Below are positions 19,718 through 28,384 of a DNA stretch of 64,000 nucleotides, one piece after another. Numbering within the stretch: position 1 is the stretch's first letter; every line of letters begins with the position of its first letter. Under the pieces are notes generated by a model. That model saw nothing but the letters and a program-made list of their open reading frames with translations. It was not told the origin of the DNA and did not search any database. This DNA comes from Prochlorococcus sp. AG-412-J13 (lineage in GTDB: Bacteria > Cyanobacteriota > Cyanobacteriia > PCC-6307 > Cyanobiaceae), in assembly GCA_003214815.1 (NCBI GenBank), contig QCLE01000001.1, positions 62,001 through 126,000 of the forward strand, read 5' to 3'. A program made the position numbers and the translations under genes.

Positions 19718-19839
19718 AACTTTTTCTTTTTAAACACATAATAATTAAACATCAAACTGTTACTTTTGAACTTACTATTGTCATAGTTATGAATATTATG
19801 CATCCTTATATTATTGCCTAGAAATATATTGATAATTGT

Positions 19840-20469
19840 ATGAGACAGCATGTGAATCCGCTTAGTAGTAATTTTAATCAAATTGAGAGAATACCTTCTT
19901 TGAGCGAAATGTTTGGAGATTCTAAATTAAATCTTCATTTGGATATAGGTTGTGCTGCTGGTGAGTTTCTATTTGATTTAGCTTTAGTTAATACCAGTTG
20001 GAATTATTTAGGAATTGAAATCCGTGAGAAATTAGTCAAAAATGCTAAATTAAAAGTGATTGAAAGAGAAATCAAAAATCTATATTTTGTATTTGGTAAT
20101 GCTTATAATATTTTGAATGATGTTCAAAGTAAATTTATTATCAAAAATTTAAAAAGTATTTCTTTTAATTTTCCTGACCCATGGTTTAAAAAGAGGCATT
20201 ATAAAAGGCGTGTAATTCAGCCAGAATTTATTAACATTCTTTCAAATTCATTGCAAAAGGGGACCTTAATTTTTATAAAAACGGATGTAAAGGATTTATT
20301 CGATTATATGGATTGCACCATATTAAGTAATTTTTATTTTAAAACAATAGATAAAGAAGATTTTAATTATTCCGAAAGTTTTAATCCAAATAAAGTTAAA
20401 ACTAATCGAGAAAAGTATATTATTGTTAAAAAACTTGATATTTTTGAAAGGATTTATATAAAAATTTAA
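19840..20469 (+). CDS. trmB: tRNA (guanine-N7-)-methyltransferase
   Basis: A 209-residue SAM-dependent enzyme that makes m7G46 in tRNA. The SAM motif [11 protein letters not shown] is at 34-44, [11 protein letters not shown] follows as motif II, and [21 protein letters not shown] is the TrmB signature. Length is typical. It is convergent with glmM, 7 bp apart. Confidence 0.96.
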   Translation: MRQHVNPLSSNFNQIERIPSLSEMFGDSKLNLHLDIGCAAGEFLFDLALVNTSWNYLGIEIREKLVKNAKLKVIEREIKNLYFVFGNAYNILNDVQSKFIIKNLKSISFNFPDPWFKKRHYKRRVIQPEFINILSNSLQKGTLIFIKTDVKDLFDYMDCTILSNFYFKTIDKEDFNYSESFNPNKVKTNREKYIIVKKLDIFERIYIKI

Positions 20470-20476
20470 TGTATTT

Positions 20477-21829
20477 TTAATTTATTATTTTATTAATTTT
20501 TAAAAAGAGTTTGTTTGTTATTTCGCTTGATAAAGAATGAACTTTCTTATGATTTTTGGCCTCAACAAGAACTCTCATTACGGGTTCTGTGCCGCTAGGC
20601 CTTATATAAACTCTACAATTATCCGAATATATTGTCTGAAAAATTTCTATAGTTTGTTCAATTAAGATTTTGGTTTCTGGATTTAATTTATTAATATTAA
20701 AATCTAAATTAATATTGGTTAGTTTTTGAGGAAAAGGTTCAAAACTACTTTTAAGCCAATCATTTAAATTAATATTTTTCTTTTTACAATATTTAGAAAT
20801 TTGAAGTGCAGTCAATATCCCATCTCCAGAAAAGTCATTAATTTTGGAAAGTATATGACCTGACTGCTCACCTCCTAAAACAGCTTCTTTTTTCTTAATT
20901 GCGTCATGCACATGTCTATCTCCTACATCAGTTCTATATAAAATTCCTCCAATTTTCTTCCAGGCCTTTTCAAAACCTAAGTTTGCCATTTGTGTTGATA
21001 TTAGTAAATTATTTGTGAGAATTTTTTGTTGCATAAGTTCTCTACCCCAAAGAAAAAGAATGTGATCTCCATCTAAAACATTGCCTTTTGAATCTATTCC
21101 AATTACTCTATCGGCATCCCCATCGAAGCTAAAACCCATATCTGCAGGACTCTCTCTTAATGCTTTTTTTAATGGTTCGAGGTTAGTAGAACCACAATTC
21201 ATATTAATTTTCAAACCATTTTTTGAGTTATTGATAACTCTTACATCAGCACCAAGAGACTGAAAAATTTTTTTTGCACAGGTTGTCGCTGATCCATAGC
21301 ATGTGTCTAATATTATTTTTAAACCGCTTAGATTTTCTCCACCCATTGTTTGGATTAGGCTTTTAATGTAAATATCAATAAGATCTTTATTTGTATTTAA
21401 GGGGATCACTTTTCTAGGAACTGATATATTGTGATTTGACTCTTCAATTAATTTTTGAATTTTATTTTCAAAATATTTGGTAATTTTTTGACCATTATGA
21501 TCAAAAATTTTTATGCCATTATATTCTGGCGGATTATGACTTGCAGATATCATGATCCCACTACTCAGGTTCTCTTGTTTGATTAAAAAAGGTATAGCTG
21601 GGGTAGGGCAGATTCCAAGATTTATAAATTTTCTTCCACTTTCGTTTATACCTTGTGTTATTGCCTGAAGCAGAATATCTCCACTAATTCTTGTATCTCT
21701 TCCAATTATTATTGGACTTTTATTCTCTAAGCTCGAACCTAGAGCATATCCTACTTTGTAGGCTAGAGAATAAGTTATCTCTTCATTAAATCTTCCTCTT
21801 ATTCCATCAGTTCCAAAGATTGATTGCAT
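20477..21829 (-). CDS. glmM: Phosphoglucosamine mutase
   Basis: A 450-residue member of the alpha-D-phosphohexomutase family that converts glucosamine-6-phosphate to glucosamine-1-phosphate for peptidoglycan and lipopolysaccharide. [11 protein letters not shown] opens the protein, the phosphoserine loop is ISASHNP with Ser97, the metal loop is [10 protein letters not shown] and the C-terminal phosphate-binding [11 protein letters not shown] is present. A second hexomutase lies at 53.3 kb, with different motifs. Confidence 0.96.
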   Translation of the reverse strand: MQSIFGTDGIRGRFNEEITYSLAYKVGYALGSSLENKSPIIIGRDTRISGDILLQAITQGINESGRKFINLGICPTPAIPFLIKQENLSSGIMISASHNPPEYNGIKIFDHNGQKITKYFENKIQKLIEESNHNISVPRKVIPLNTNKDLIDIYIKSLIQTMGGENLSGLKIILDTCYGSATTCAKKIFQSLGADVRVINNSKNGLKINMNCGSTNLEPLKKALRESPADMGFSFDGDADRVIGIDSKGNVLDGDHILFLWGRELMQQKILTNNLLISTQMANLGFEKAWKKIGGILYRTDVGDRHVHDAIKKKEAVLGGEQSGHILSKINDFSGDGILTALQISKYCKKKNINLNDWLKSSFEPFPQKLTNINLDFNINKLNPETKILIEQTIEIFQTIYSDNCRVYIRPSGTEPVMRVLVEAKNHKKVHSLSSEITNKLFLKINKIIN

Positions 21830-21901
21830 AATTTGATTTCAAGAATAAAAGAAATTTTTGATAATTATTAAGTTTTCATTTTATCAGTTGATTAAAAGCT
21901 T

Positions 21902-22513
21902 ATGGATTTCAATTCCCTTTATTTGTTTAACTTATTTAAGATATTTTTAGTTACCAATATCTTAATAGTGCAATCTGAGACTCGAGAACCAATTTTAAAG
22001 ACAAATTTAAAAACAATACTTATTTTGATTATATCTATTGTTATTGTTTCATTGCTTTTGTTTAGAAATCTCTTTTTTAAATCAACTTATCTTCTAAAGA
22101 GTTTTGGAGAATTATCTGTTGACCCTGAAATAGCTTTTACAAATAATAAGCCTACATTTCTTGAATTTTATGCTGAGTGGTGTGAAGTTTGCAAAGAAAT
22201 GGCTCCACAAGTCTCTGCTTTTAAAGATGAATACCAAAAAGATATTAATTTTGTTTTTTTAAATGTTGATAATCAAAAATGGGGTACTTACATCCAGAAG
22301 TTTGCCGTCAACGGGATTCCTCAAGTTAATCTTCTTGATAAAAAGGGTAATCTAATATCTACTTTTATTGGTAAACAAGATGAAATAAGAATAAGAGAAT
22401 CTATTAATAATTTAGAAAAAGAAGAGAAACCCTATGAGGAAATTAGTAATGCTGAATTTTCATCAATTCAAGAAAATAAGAATAATGAGGTTAGTCCTCG
22501 TAGTCATGGATAA
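21902..22513 (+). CDS. TxlA/HCF164-like membrane-anchored thioredoxin
   Basis: A 203-residue protein with an N-terminal hydrophobic anchor (about 37-55) and a thioredoxin domain carrying the active site WCEVC (Cys94 and Cys97) followed by KEMAP and the cis-Pro loop NGIPQVNLL. HCF164/TxlA proteins pass electrons into the thylakoid lumen for cytochrome assembly; that role is inferred. The tail is charged and probably disordered. It is convergent with thyX, 3 bp apart. Confidence 0.87.
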   Translation: MDFNSLYLFNLFKIFLVTNILIVQSETREPILKTNLKTILILIISIVIVSLLLFRNLFFKSTYLLKSFGELSVDPEIAFTNNKPTFLEFYAEWCEVCKEMAPQVSAFKDEYQKDINFVFLNVDNQKWGTYIQKFAVNGIPQVNLLDKKGNLISTFIGKQDEIRIRESINNLEKEEKPYEEISNAEFSSIQENKNNEVSPRSHG

Positions 22514-22516
22514 TTT

Positions 22517-23149
22517 TTACCATTCTAAAGATTTTGATACAATTGGAAAACTTTTTTTAAAAATAGACTTGCAATTTTGGGCGATAGACTTGTGTTCTTT
22601 TTGGGTACCGTGAGCTGATCTTAAATGAATGTAATGGATCCATGATCTGCATGATCCAGACATATAGATTCTTGTTGGAGTTGCTAAAGGTAAAACAAAT
22701 CTTGCACATTCTTTGGCTATACCTTCAGCAAGTAAATTTTCATATAATTCTGAAGCAGCCTGAAAATGTAAACCAATTTTTTCATTGAATCTTTTTTTTA
22801 AATCATCAGGGAGGTCAGGAATTGAATTTTGCCTATTTTTAAAATCTTGACGCCTCAACTCTGGTAAGGGAATATTACCCAATTGAGAACTATCTGCATA
22901 TCTCTGTGAAAATTCCTGGAAAGTAAATGATCTATGTCTTAAAATTTGCGCAGCGATTCCTCTGTTAGTTTCTATTTGTAAGGTCATAAATGACTGTTCA
23001 AAAACACTCCAATGTTCATTTTTAATGCAATAACTCAATAATTTCGAATAGTCTTCATTTTCCTGATTTTTTGGATTACTAACTCTTGCAATGTAAGCCA
23101 TTGTTTTTTCTGCATCAGGAGTTAGCGAAATTAGTTCGACTTTACTCAT
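22517..23149 (-). CDS. thyX: Flavin-dependent thymidylate synthase
   Basis: A 210-residue ThyX, which methylates dUMP using methylene-tetrahydrofolate and FAD. The signature RHRSFTFQEFSQRY is at 71-84, and SCRSWIHYIHLRSAHGTQKEHKSIA matches the C-terminal substrate-binding region. It stands next to dcd with one base between, so enzymes that make dUMP and dTMP are co-transcribed. Confidence 0.97.
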   Translation of the reverse strand: MSKVELISLTPDAEKTMAYIARVSNPKNQENEDYSKLLSYCIKNEHWSVFEQSFMTLQIETNRGIAAQILRHRSFTFQEFSQRYADSSQLGNIPLPELRRQDFKNRQNSIPDLPDDLKKRFNEKIGLHFQAASELYENLLAEGIAKECARFVLPLATPTRIYMSGSCRSWIHYIHLRSAHGTQKEHKSIAQNCKSIFKKSFPIVSKSLEW

Positions 23150-23150
23150 T

Positions 23151-23744
23151 TTAGATCTTTGCTAGAGTAACTTTCTCTGGTTGGTTTTGATATTTACCTC
23201 TTCTATCTTCGTAAGTTGTAGAGCAAGGATCACCTTCAAAAAAGAGTAGTTGGCAAATACCCTCTTCAGCATAAATTCTGCAATCTGCACCTGAACTATT
23301 ACTAAACTCTAAAGTTAGATGACCTTCCCATCCTGCCTCTGCTGGAGTTGTATTAACAATAATTCCTAGCCGCGCGTAAGTGCTTTTACCTATACAGATT
23401 ACAGTTATATTTTCTGGTACCTTCATTTTTTCTAGAGCCACTCCTAAACCATAGGAGTGAGCAGGAAGAATAAAAAAGTCTCCATCATTATCATGGTGAA
23501 GAATAGTTTTTTCTAAATTATTAGGATTAAACTTTTTGGGATTCATAACAGTACCAGGGATATGTCTGAAAATTAGGAATTCTTTTGATGAAAGTCTTAA
23601 ATCATAGCCATAGGATGAACATCCGTAACTCAAAACCGGCTTTTGTTTATTGTCAGGCTCAAGGTGCCTCACTAAATTAGATTGAAAAGGCTTTATCATT
23701 CCTTCCTTGGCTTTTTGATTTATCCAGAGATCATTTTTTAGCAT
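23151..23744 (-). CDS. dcd: dCTP deaminase
   Basis: A 197-residue trimeric deaminase converting dCTP to dUTP. SYGCSSYGYDLRL, the GKSTYARLGIIVNTTPAEAGWEG core with the catalytic Glu, and GICQLLFFEGDP are the family motifs. It feeds dUMP to the adjacent thyX. Length is normal. Confidence 0.96.
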   Translation of the reverse strand: MLKNDLWINQKAKEGMIKPFQSNLVRHLEPDNKQKPVLSYGCSSYGYDLRLSSKEFLIFRHIPGTVMNPKKFNPNNLEKTILHHDNDGDFFILPAHSYGLGVALEKMKVPENITVICIGKSTYARLGIIVNTTPAEAGWEGHLTLEFSNSSGADCRIYAEEGICQLLFFEGDPCSTTYEDRRGKYQNQPEKVTLAKI

Positions 23745-23748
23745 TGTT

Positions 23749-24330
23749 TTATGAGCGAAGTTCGGTAATTTGGTTGGCCATTAATAATAAATCTTTAGGA
23801 ATATCTGTACCAGTAAGAATTACATCTCCTGATATAAATCGATTTTCAAGTGTTGAAATCAAATCATCTTTATCGATAATTTTCATGTCAATAGCTAAAA
23901 AAATTTCATCAAGTATGATTTGGTCATTCTCGCCAGACTGTAGTTCTTGTTTGCAAAAATTCCATAATTCCATAGTAGATTCATGAATAGATTTTTTTAA
24001 ATTTTTATTAGTTTCAATTGCTTCATAATTATATTGATCAAAAGAATGTGATGATCTGACCCAGGTTAAATTACCGCATAGCCTTACTGCATTATCAACT
24101 CCTTGTTTGACCCCTCCTTTCATAAATTGTATTAAAAGCACTTTCCTGCCAAGAGCAGCATTTCTTAGAGAGTCTCTAATGATAGATGGGTAGCTTCCTC
24201 GATAGGAAGATTGATAGATTTGAATTTGCCCGTTTTGTGTAAGTCTTTTAACGTTAATTTTGTTAACAGTATTTATATCTACAACATCAAGATTACTTTT
24301 GGAATAAAAATTAGATGAACTAATTACCAT
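23749..24330 (-). CDS. CobO-like (cob(I)alamin adenosyltransferase fold) protein lacking the P-loop
   Basis: A 193-residue protein that aligns by eye with CobO/BtuR: GQIQIYQ, then ALGRKVLLIQFMKGG, then DQIILDEIFLAIDMKII and VILTGTDIPKDLLLMANQITEL. In CobO the first strand is followed by GKGKGKTTAA, which binds ATP; here residues 42-49 are SYRGSYPS, with no Lys or Thr at the key places. It is thus unlikely to be an ordinary adenosyltransferase. I recall a cyanobacterial group with the same replacement. It is third in a run with dcd and thyX, 4 bp before dcd. Role unknown. Confidence 0.82.
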   Translation of the reverse strand: MVISSSNFYSKSNLDVVDINTVNKINVKRLTQNGQIQIYQSSYRGSYPSIIRDSLRNAALGRKVLLIQFMKGGVKQGVDNAVRLCGNLTWVRSSHSFDQYNYEAIETNKNLKKSIHESTMELWNFCKQELQSGENDQIILDEIFLAIDMKIIDKDDLISTLENRFISGDVILTGTDIPKDLLLMANQITELRS

Positions 24331-24468
24331 TATTTAGATTCTTTCTACATGCAGTATAATTAGAATCAGTAGACGCTGCATATAGTGTAATTTTACTTAA
24401 AAAAGGGTTAAGCAAGTCGCAACTGACTGAAAAAAGACTTACTGATATTCTAATAAGAATTGAAAATT

Positions 24469-24482
24469 GTTACTGTTGATAC
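24469..24482 (+). promoter_or_regulatory. Possible NtcA box upstream of ntcA
   Basis: GTT-N8-TAC, one base from the GTA-N8-TAC consensus, lies 49 bases before the ntcA ATG. NtcA controls its own gene in several cyanobacteria, so such a box is expected, but this one is imperfect and I could not place a clear -10 element after it. Confidence 0.3.
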
Positions 24483-24530
24483 AAGATATTTTAGTGTGTC
24501 TCCTTAAATTTTTTAATAGTCAAGATATTT

Positions 24531-25265
24531 ATGATACCTGCTTCACGAGGATTCAACCGCTTTAGTTCGCAACAGTCGGGACAAAGTAAAATTAACTCTG
24601 TTGGAGAACGTTTTCCAATCAATAGAACTTTAATGGAAGTTATTAAAGCTCTAGATGGTGCAAGCACAGAAATGGTTGAGAGATCTAAAACAATATTTTT
24701 CCCTGGGGACCCTGCTGAAAGGGTTTATCTTATAAGAAGAGGAGCAGTAAGACTGTCAAGAGTTTATGAGTCAGGTGAAGAAATAACTGTTGCTCTTCTA
24801 AGAGAGAATAGTCTCTTTGGTGTTTTATCTCTTCTAACAGGACATAGATCTGATCGTTTTTATCATGCCATAGCATTCACAAGAGTTGAAATGATAACAG
24901 CACCTGCAAATTCTGTTTTAAGAGCTATAGAGGAAGATGCATCAGTAGGACTATTACTGTTACAGGGCCTTTCAAGTAGGATCCTGCAAACTGAAACTAT
25001 GATAGAAACTCTTACACATAGAGATATGTCTTCTCGGTTAGTAAGTTTTTTAATGGTTCTTTGTAGAGACTTTGGAGTTGCAGGTGAAAAAGGTATTACA
25101 ATAGACCTAAGACTTTCACATCAGGCAATTGCTGAAGCTATTGGTTCTACAAGAGTTACCATTACAAGATTGTTGGGAGATTTAAAGGATTCAGGGCTTC
25201 TTAATATTGAAAGAAAAAAGATCACAGTGTTCGATCCAATTGCTCTTGCAAAAAGATTTAATTAA
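24531..25265 (+). CDS. ntcA: Global nitrogen regulator NtcA
   Basis: A 244-residue CRP/FNR-family transcription factor. The effector domain (about 50-150) includes [22 protein letters not shown]; the long dimerisation helix follows; the helix-turn-helix is [24 protein letters not shown] at about 195-218. NtcA binds 2-oxoglutarate and activates nitrogen assimilation genes at GTA-N8-TAC boxes; one such box precedes amt1 in this same window. The 200-bp upstream region (24331-24530) holds the divergent promoters. Confidence 0.98.
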   Translation: MIPASRGFNRFSSQQSGQSKINSVGERFPINRTLMEVIKALDGASTEMVERSKTIFFPGDPAERVYLIRRGAVRLSRVYESGEEITVALLRENSLFGVLSLLTGHRSDRFYHAIAFTRVEMITAPANSVLRAIEEDASVGLLLLQGLSSRILQTETMIETLTHRDMSSRLVSFLMVLCRDFGVAGEKGITIDLRLSHQAIAEAIGSTRVTITRLLGDLKDSGLLNIERKKITVFDPIALAKRFN

Positions 25266-25286
25266 TTCATCATAAATTATGATGTA

Positions 25287-26270
25287 GTGAGTGTATGCAA
25301 AAGTGTGGCTTCGATTTTAATTGTTTTTTTAATATTACTAGGGGGATTAATTGCACCATTTGGGGATATTCTTGGAACAAAGATTGGTAAAGCAAGATTT
25401 AGTATCTTAAAATTAAGACCGAAAAAAACAGCAACTATTATAACCATAATTACTGGTGGGTTTATTAGTTCAATATCAATAGGTTTATTGATTTTAGTTA
25501 GTGAAGAATTCAGACAAAGACTTTTTGTTGATATTCCTTTCTTGCAAAAAACTTTAGATGAAAGTAAAAAGGCTTTAATCCCTTTACAGAAAGAACGAAA
25601 GGATCTTGAAGATAAAATTATTCAAAAAGAAAAGGAGTTAAATCAATTAAAAAATAACATTAAAGAATTTAGGAGAGGAAATATAGTTATTAAAAGAGGT
25701 CAAACTTTATTTATTGCTGAGGTTAATCCCAGTTTAAATATAAAACTAGACTTAACAAAAATTTATAATGAAGCTGATAAATTTGTTAAGAAAATTGTTA
25801 TTCCAATTAATAAAGAAGCAAAAAATATTCTTTTGTGGAGACCTAGTGATATTACAAAAATTGAGACAACAGCTGCTAGAGGTGGTAACTGGATTTTATT
25901 AATTAAGTCAGCAACAAATGTTTTAAAAGGGGATAATTATGTTTTTGTATCTCCTGATTTATTAGAGAATAAATTTGTAGTCAGAAAAGGGGATGTTATT
26001 ACAAGTTCAATTCTGGGGGGAAGTGATTTAAATCTTAAATCAATAAATTTAAAAATTAAATCATTGCTTAGAGAAACAAGGGATGAAATCAAGTCAAAAG
26101 GATCACAAGTTAGTGAAATTAATACAAATGGAAATTTTGTAAAAAAAATTAGAGACTTTCTTCAAGAGAATCAAAATATCAAATTTAAGTTAGAAGTAGT
26201 ATCTTTGAGAGATAGTAAAACTGTAGAACCCATAGTCGTTGAAATAAATATTTTAAAAATTGCATCTTAA
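25287..26270 (+). CDS. DUF3084-like membrane/coiled-coil protein
   Basis: A 327-residue protein starting at GTG. Two N-terminal membrane segments (about 8-27 and 48-71) flank the conserved GDILGTKIGKARFSILKLRPKKTA, followed by a coiled coil (about 87-128, rich in Lys, Glu and Leu) and a soluble C-terminal half. This is the cyanobacterial DUF3084 layout. Function unknown. It follows ntcA by 21 bp and touches the next gene directly, so the three are probably co-transcribed. Confidence 0.8.
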   Translation: MSVCKSVASILIVFLILLGGLIAPFGDILGTKIGKARFSILKLRPKKTATIITIITGGFISSISIGLLILVSEEFRQRLFVDIPFLQKTLDESKKALIPLQKERKDLEDKIIQKEKELNQLKNNIKEFRRGNIVIKRGQTLFIAEVNPSLNIKLDLTKIYNEADKFVKKIVIPINKEAKNILLWRPSDITKIETTAARGGNWILLIKSATNVLKGDNYVFVSPDLLENKFVVRKGDVITSSILGGSDLNLKSINLKIKSLLRETRDEIKSKGSQVSEINTNGNFVKKIRDFLQENQNIKFKLEVVSLRDSKTVEPIVVEINILKIAS

Positions 26271-26708
26271 ATGCCTAGAGTAATAACTATTGATCCCGGA
26301 AAAAGTAAATGCGGCCTAGTCTTAGCGGAAATAAGTGAAAAAACAGTTTATAAAGCGATCATTGTTAAAAGTAAATTACTTGAGAATTATGTCAGAAATT
26401 TAATTACCGCTGAGGACATATCACAAATTATTATTGGCAATGGTACTACCAGTAGAGAAATCAAAGAAAAACTATATTTTTTTAAAAAAGAAATAATAAC
26501 TTTTGAGGAAAAAAATACTACCTATAGGGCTAAAGCAAGATATTTCGAACTTTTTCCAATTAGTGGTCTGAAGTTTTTCATGCCTAGAGAGGTTTTTATT
26601 CTTAATAAAAACCTTGATGCGATATCAGCTTTGATAATTTTAGAAGATTATTTCAAAATGAAGTTTACTTTGAATCAAAATATAGATTTTAAAACTTGGC
26701 TGAAATAG
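26271..26708 (+). CDS. RuvX/YqgF-like RNase H-fold protein
   Basis: A 145-residue protein. ITIDPGKSKCGLVLAE at the N-terminus, IIIGNGTTSREIKEKL in the middle and LDAISALIILEDY at the end place the acidic residues and strands of the RuvC/YqgF RNase H fold. It is not the standard RuvX, lacking its usual middle motifs, so rRNA processing or DNA resolution is only an inference. It starts immediately after the DUF3084 stop and overlaps the convergent DUF3146 gene by 20 bp. Confidence 0.7.
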   Translation: MPRVITIDPGKSKCGLVLAEISEKTVYKAIIVKSKLLENYVRNLITAEDISQIIIGNGTTSREIKEKLYFFKKEIITFEEKNTTYRAKARYFELFPISGLKFFMPREVFILNKNLDAISALIILEDYFKMKFTLNQNIDFKTWLK

Positions 26709-26946
26709 TGAATTTATATTCATATCCTACTTCTAGGTCATAATCTTTTTTCAATAAAAATCTCAATAAGGCATCCTCAATTAATGCTCTTCCTAAAGGT
26801 GGATTTACCGTTAATAAACCTTTATGAAATGACCATATAAAAGTCCACTTAAATTGACTAGCTTCCACAACCCCCTGAATTTGCTTTTTTGAGAAGCAAT
26901 ATTCCTTAACACTTACATTGGCAATCGTTTCATGTTTTGAACGCAT
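26689..26946 (-). CDS. Conserved cyanobacterial small protein, DUF3146 family
   Basis: An 85-residue soluble protein. WTFIWSFHKGLLTVNPPLGRALIEDALLRFL and KKDYDLEVGYEYKFTISAKF fit the cyanobacterial DUF3146 family. No catalytic motif is seen. It follows pth by 3 bp on the same strand. Function unknown. Confidence 0.8.
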   Translation of the reverse strand: MRSKHETIANVSVKEYCFSKKQIQGVVEASQFKWTFIWSFHKGLLTVNPPLGRALIEDALLRFLLKKDYDLEVGYEYKFTISAKF

Positions 26947-26949
26947 TTC

Positions 26950-27552
26950 TTAAGGTTGGTCTTTGTCAAAAGAATTTAATTCATTAATTATATATTCTTC
27001 TTTTTTAGTATTTAGTTGTTCGAGGGATTCTATTACTCTCTTATACACTTTATCCAATATTGATTTTTCTTCTAGAGAAATATTTCCTAATACATGTGAA
27101 ATGGTATTGAAATTATTGTTTCCTTTTATAAGAGGAGGTGACCCAATACCAATTCTTATTCTCTTAAAGTTTTGTGTCTGCAATTGTTCAATGATGCTTT
27201 TAAGCCCGTTATGTCCACCTGAGCTTCCTTTTCTTCTAAATCTTATTTTTCCAACGGGAAGATCTTTATCATCGACTATTATGAAAATCTGATCTAAATT
27301 TATTTTGTACCAATCAACTATTGCTCGGACGGCATCGCCACTGTTATTCATAAACGTATTTGGTAAAAATAACCTGAAAGTAGAATCATTGATTTGAAAT
27401 TCTGAGCAGGAACTTCTAAGCTTATCTTTTAATAAAAAATTTGAATTATATTTTTTCGAGAAATTTTCAAGAAGTAAAAAACCTATATTATGTCTGCTTT
27501 TTGAGAATTTATTACCAGGATTTCCTAATCCAATTAAAAATATTTCATTCAT
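26950..27552 (-). CDS. pth: Peptidyl-tRNA hydrolase
   Basis: A 200-residue enzyme that frees tRNA from prematurely released peptidyl-tRNA. GLGNPGNKFSKSRHNIGF carries the catalytic His, FLPNTFMNNSGDAV and the DDKDLPVGKIRFRRKGSSGGHNGLKSI segment follow. Length is normal. A perfect 8-bp hairpin (27560-27583) sits directly upstream of its ATG. Confidence 0.97.
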   Translation of the reverse strand: MNEIFLIGLGNPGNKFSKSRHNIGFLLLENFSKKYNSNFLLKDKLRSSCSEFQINDSTFRLFLPNTFMNNSGDAVRAIVDWYKINLDQIFIIVDDKDLPVGKIRFRRKGSSGGHNGLKSIIEQLQTQNFKRIRIGIGSPPLIKGNNNFNTISHVLGNISLEEKSILDKVYKRVIESLEQLNTKKEEYIINELNSFDKDQP

Positions 27553-27559
27553 AATGAAT

Positions 27560-27583
27560 TTCTCAATCTCTTTTTATTGAGAA
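27560..27583 (-). promoter_or_regulatory. Hairpin immediately upstream of pth
   Basis: TTCTCAAT-CTCTTTTT-ATTGAGAA is a perfect 8-bp inverted repeat ending 7 bases before the pth ATG on the minus strand. It occupies the place of the ribosome binding site. It has no T tract after it, so it is not a standard terminator. Confidence 0.4.
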
Positions 27584-27616
27584 TTATAAATATATAAGAA
27601 AACTATAACCTAGTTG

Positions 27617-27636
27617 TTTAAAACAAAAGTTTTAAA
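27617..27636. repeat. Perfect A+T inverted repeat between psbH and pth
   Basis: TTTAAAAC-AAAA-GTTTTAAA is an 8-bp perfect inverted repeat about 65 bases after the psbH stop. It could stabilise or end the psbH transcript, although no T tract follows on the minus strand. Confidence 0.35.
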
Positions 27637-27701
27637 AAAGATTATTTAGTAATATTCAAATTATTGGTATAACTTCTTAATAGATTTTTAGAAATCTAGT
27701 T

Positions 27702-27896
27702 TCAGTTCCAATCTACAGAGAAACCTTGTAATAAAAGTGATTGGTTATAAATTTGTAGAAGAATAACTAAAAAAACTAAAAGTAGTAGGCCAATTACTGT
27801 CATAATAGGAACTGCTCCCCAACCGGGTACAACTTTTCCTTGACCTGAATTGCCAATTGCTTTTAAAAGGCTTCCTAATGCTGTTTTTTGACCCAT
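27702..27896 (-). CDS. psbH: Photosystem II protein PsbH
   Basis: A 64-residue single-pass membrane subunit near the QB side of photosystem II, needed for stable assembly and bicarbonate binding. The N-terminus [12 protein letters not shown], the [13 protein letters not shown] segment and one membrane helix (about 31-50) are the family pattern. It is divergent from psbN across 80 bp. Confidence 0.97.
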   Translation of the reverse strand: MGQKTALGSLLKAIGNSGQGKVVPGWGAVPIMTVIGLLLLVFLVILLQIYNQSLLLQGFSVDWN

Positions 27897-27976
27897 GTTA
27901 AATTCACAAAATCGAATATTATTTCGCTATTGTATAAGAACTTATACATAAATTGTTTACAAACTTATCAAAATTG

Positions 27977-28129
27977 ATGCAAACTTTATCATCTGCTCCA
28001 GATCCTGCAGTTTCCGTAGCTGTAACAATTCTGACTTTACTTTTAGCTTTAACCGGTTTTGGTCTTTGGACAGCCTTTGGACCTAAAGCAGCAAAGCTAA
28101 CTGATCCTTGGGATGATCATGACGATTAA
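27977..28129 (+). CDS. psbN: PsbN, photosystem II assembly factor
   Basis: A 50-codon gene reading MQTLSSAPDPAVSVAVTILT, one membrane helix (about 12-32), then AFGPKAAKLTDPWDDHDD. PsbN is an assembly and repair factor for the reaction centre rather than a subunit. It sits opposite psbH in the usual cyanobacterial and plastid arrangement, with 80 bp between the two starts. Confidence 0.96.
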   Translation: MQTLSSAPDPAVSVAVTILTLLLALTGFGLWTAFGPKAAKLTDPWDDHDD

Positions 28130-28238
28130 TTAATCCTTAAAGTATTTCAAAATTTTCCAAAAATACAAAAAGTAAACTTTTGATCATACTTTAATTATAA
28201 ATTTAATAGTATATAAATCTTTCAGCTAAACTAATTTC

Positions 28239-28367
28239 ATGCTTGCCTTAAAAATTTCTGTTTACACAATTGTTTTTTTCTTCGTAGGAATTTTTCTATT
28301 TGGTTTTTTAGCAAGTGATCCAACAAGAACACCAAATAGAAAAGATCTAGAAAGTCCTCAAGATTAA
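28239..28367 (+). CDS. psbI: Photosystem II protein PsbI
   Basis: A 42-codon gene: [41 protein letters not shown]. PsbI is a single-helix subunit beside D1. Its sequence is nearly invariant among cyanobacteria. It lies 109 bp after psbN on the same strand and is followed at 17 bp by the LptD-like gene. Confidence 0.97.
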
Positions 28368-28384
28368 TCTATTAGTTTTTTAAA

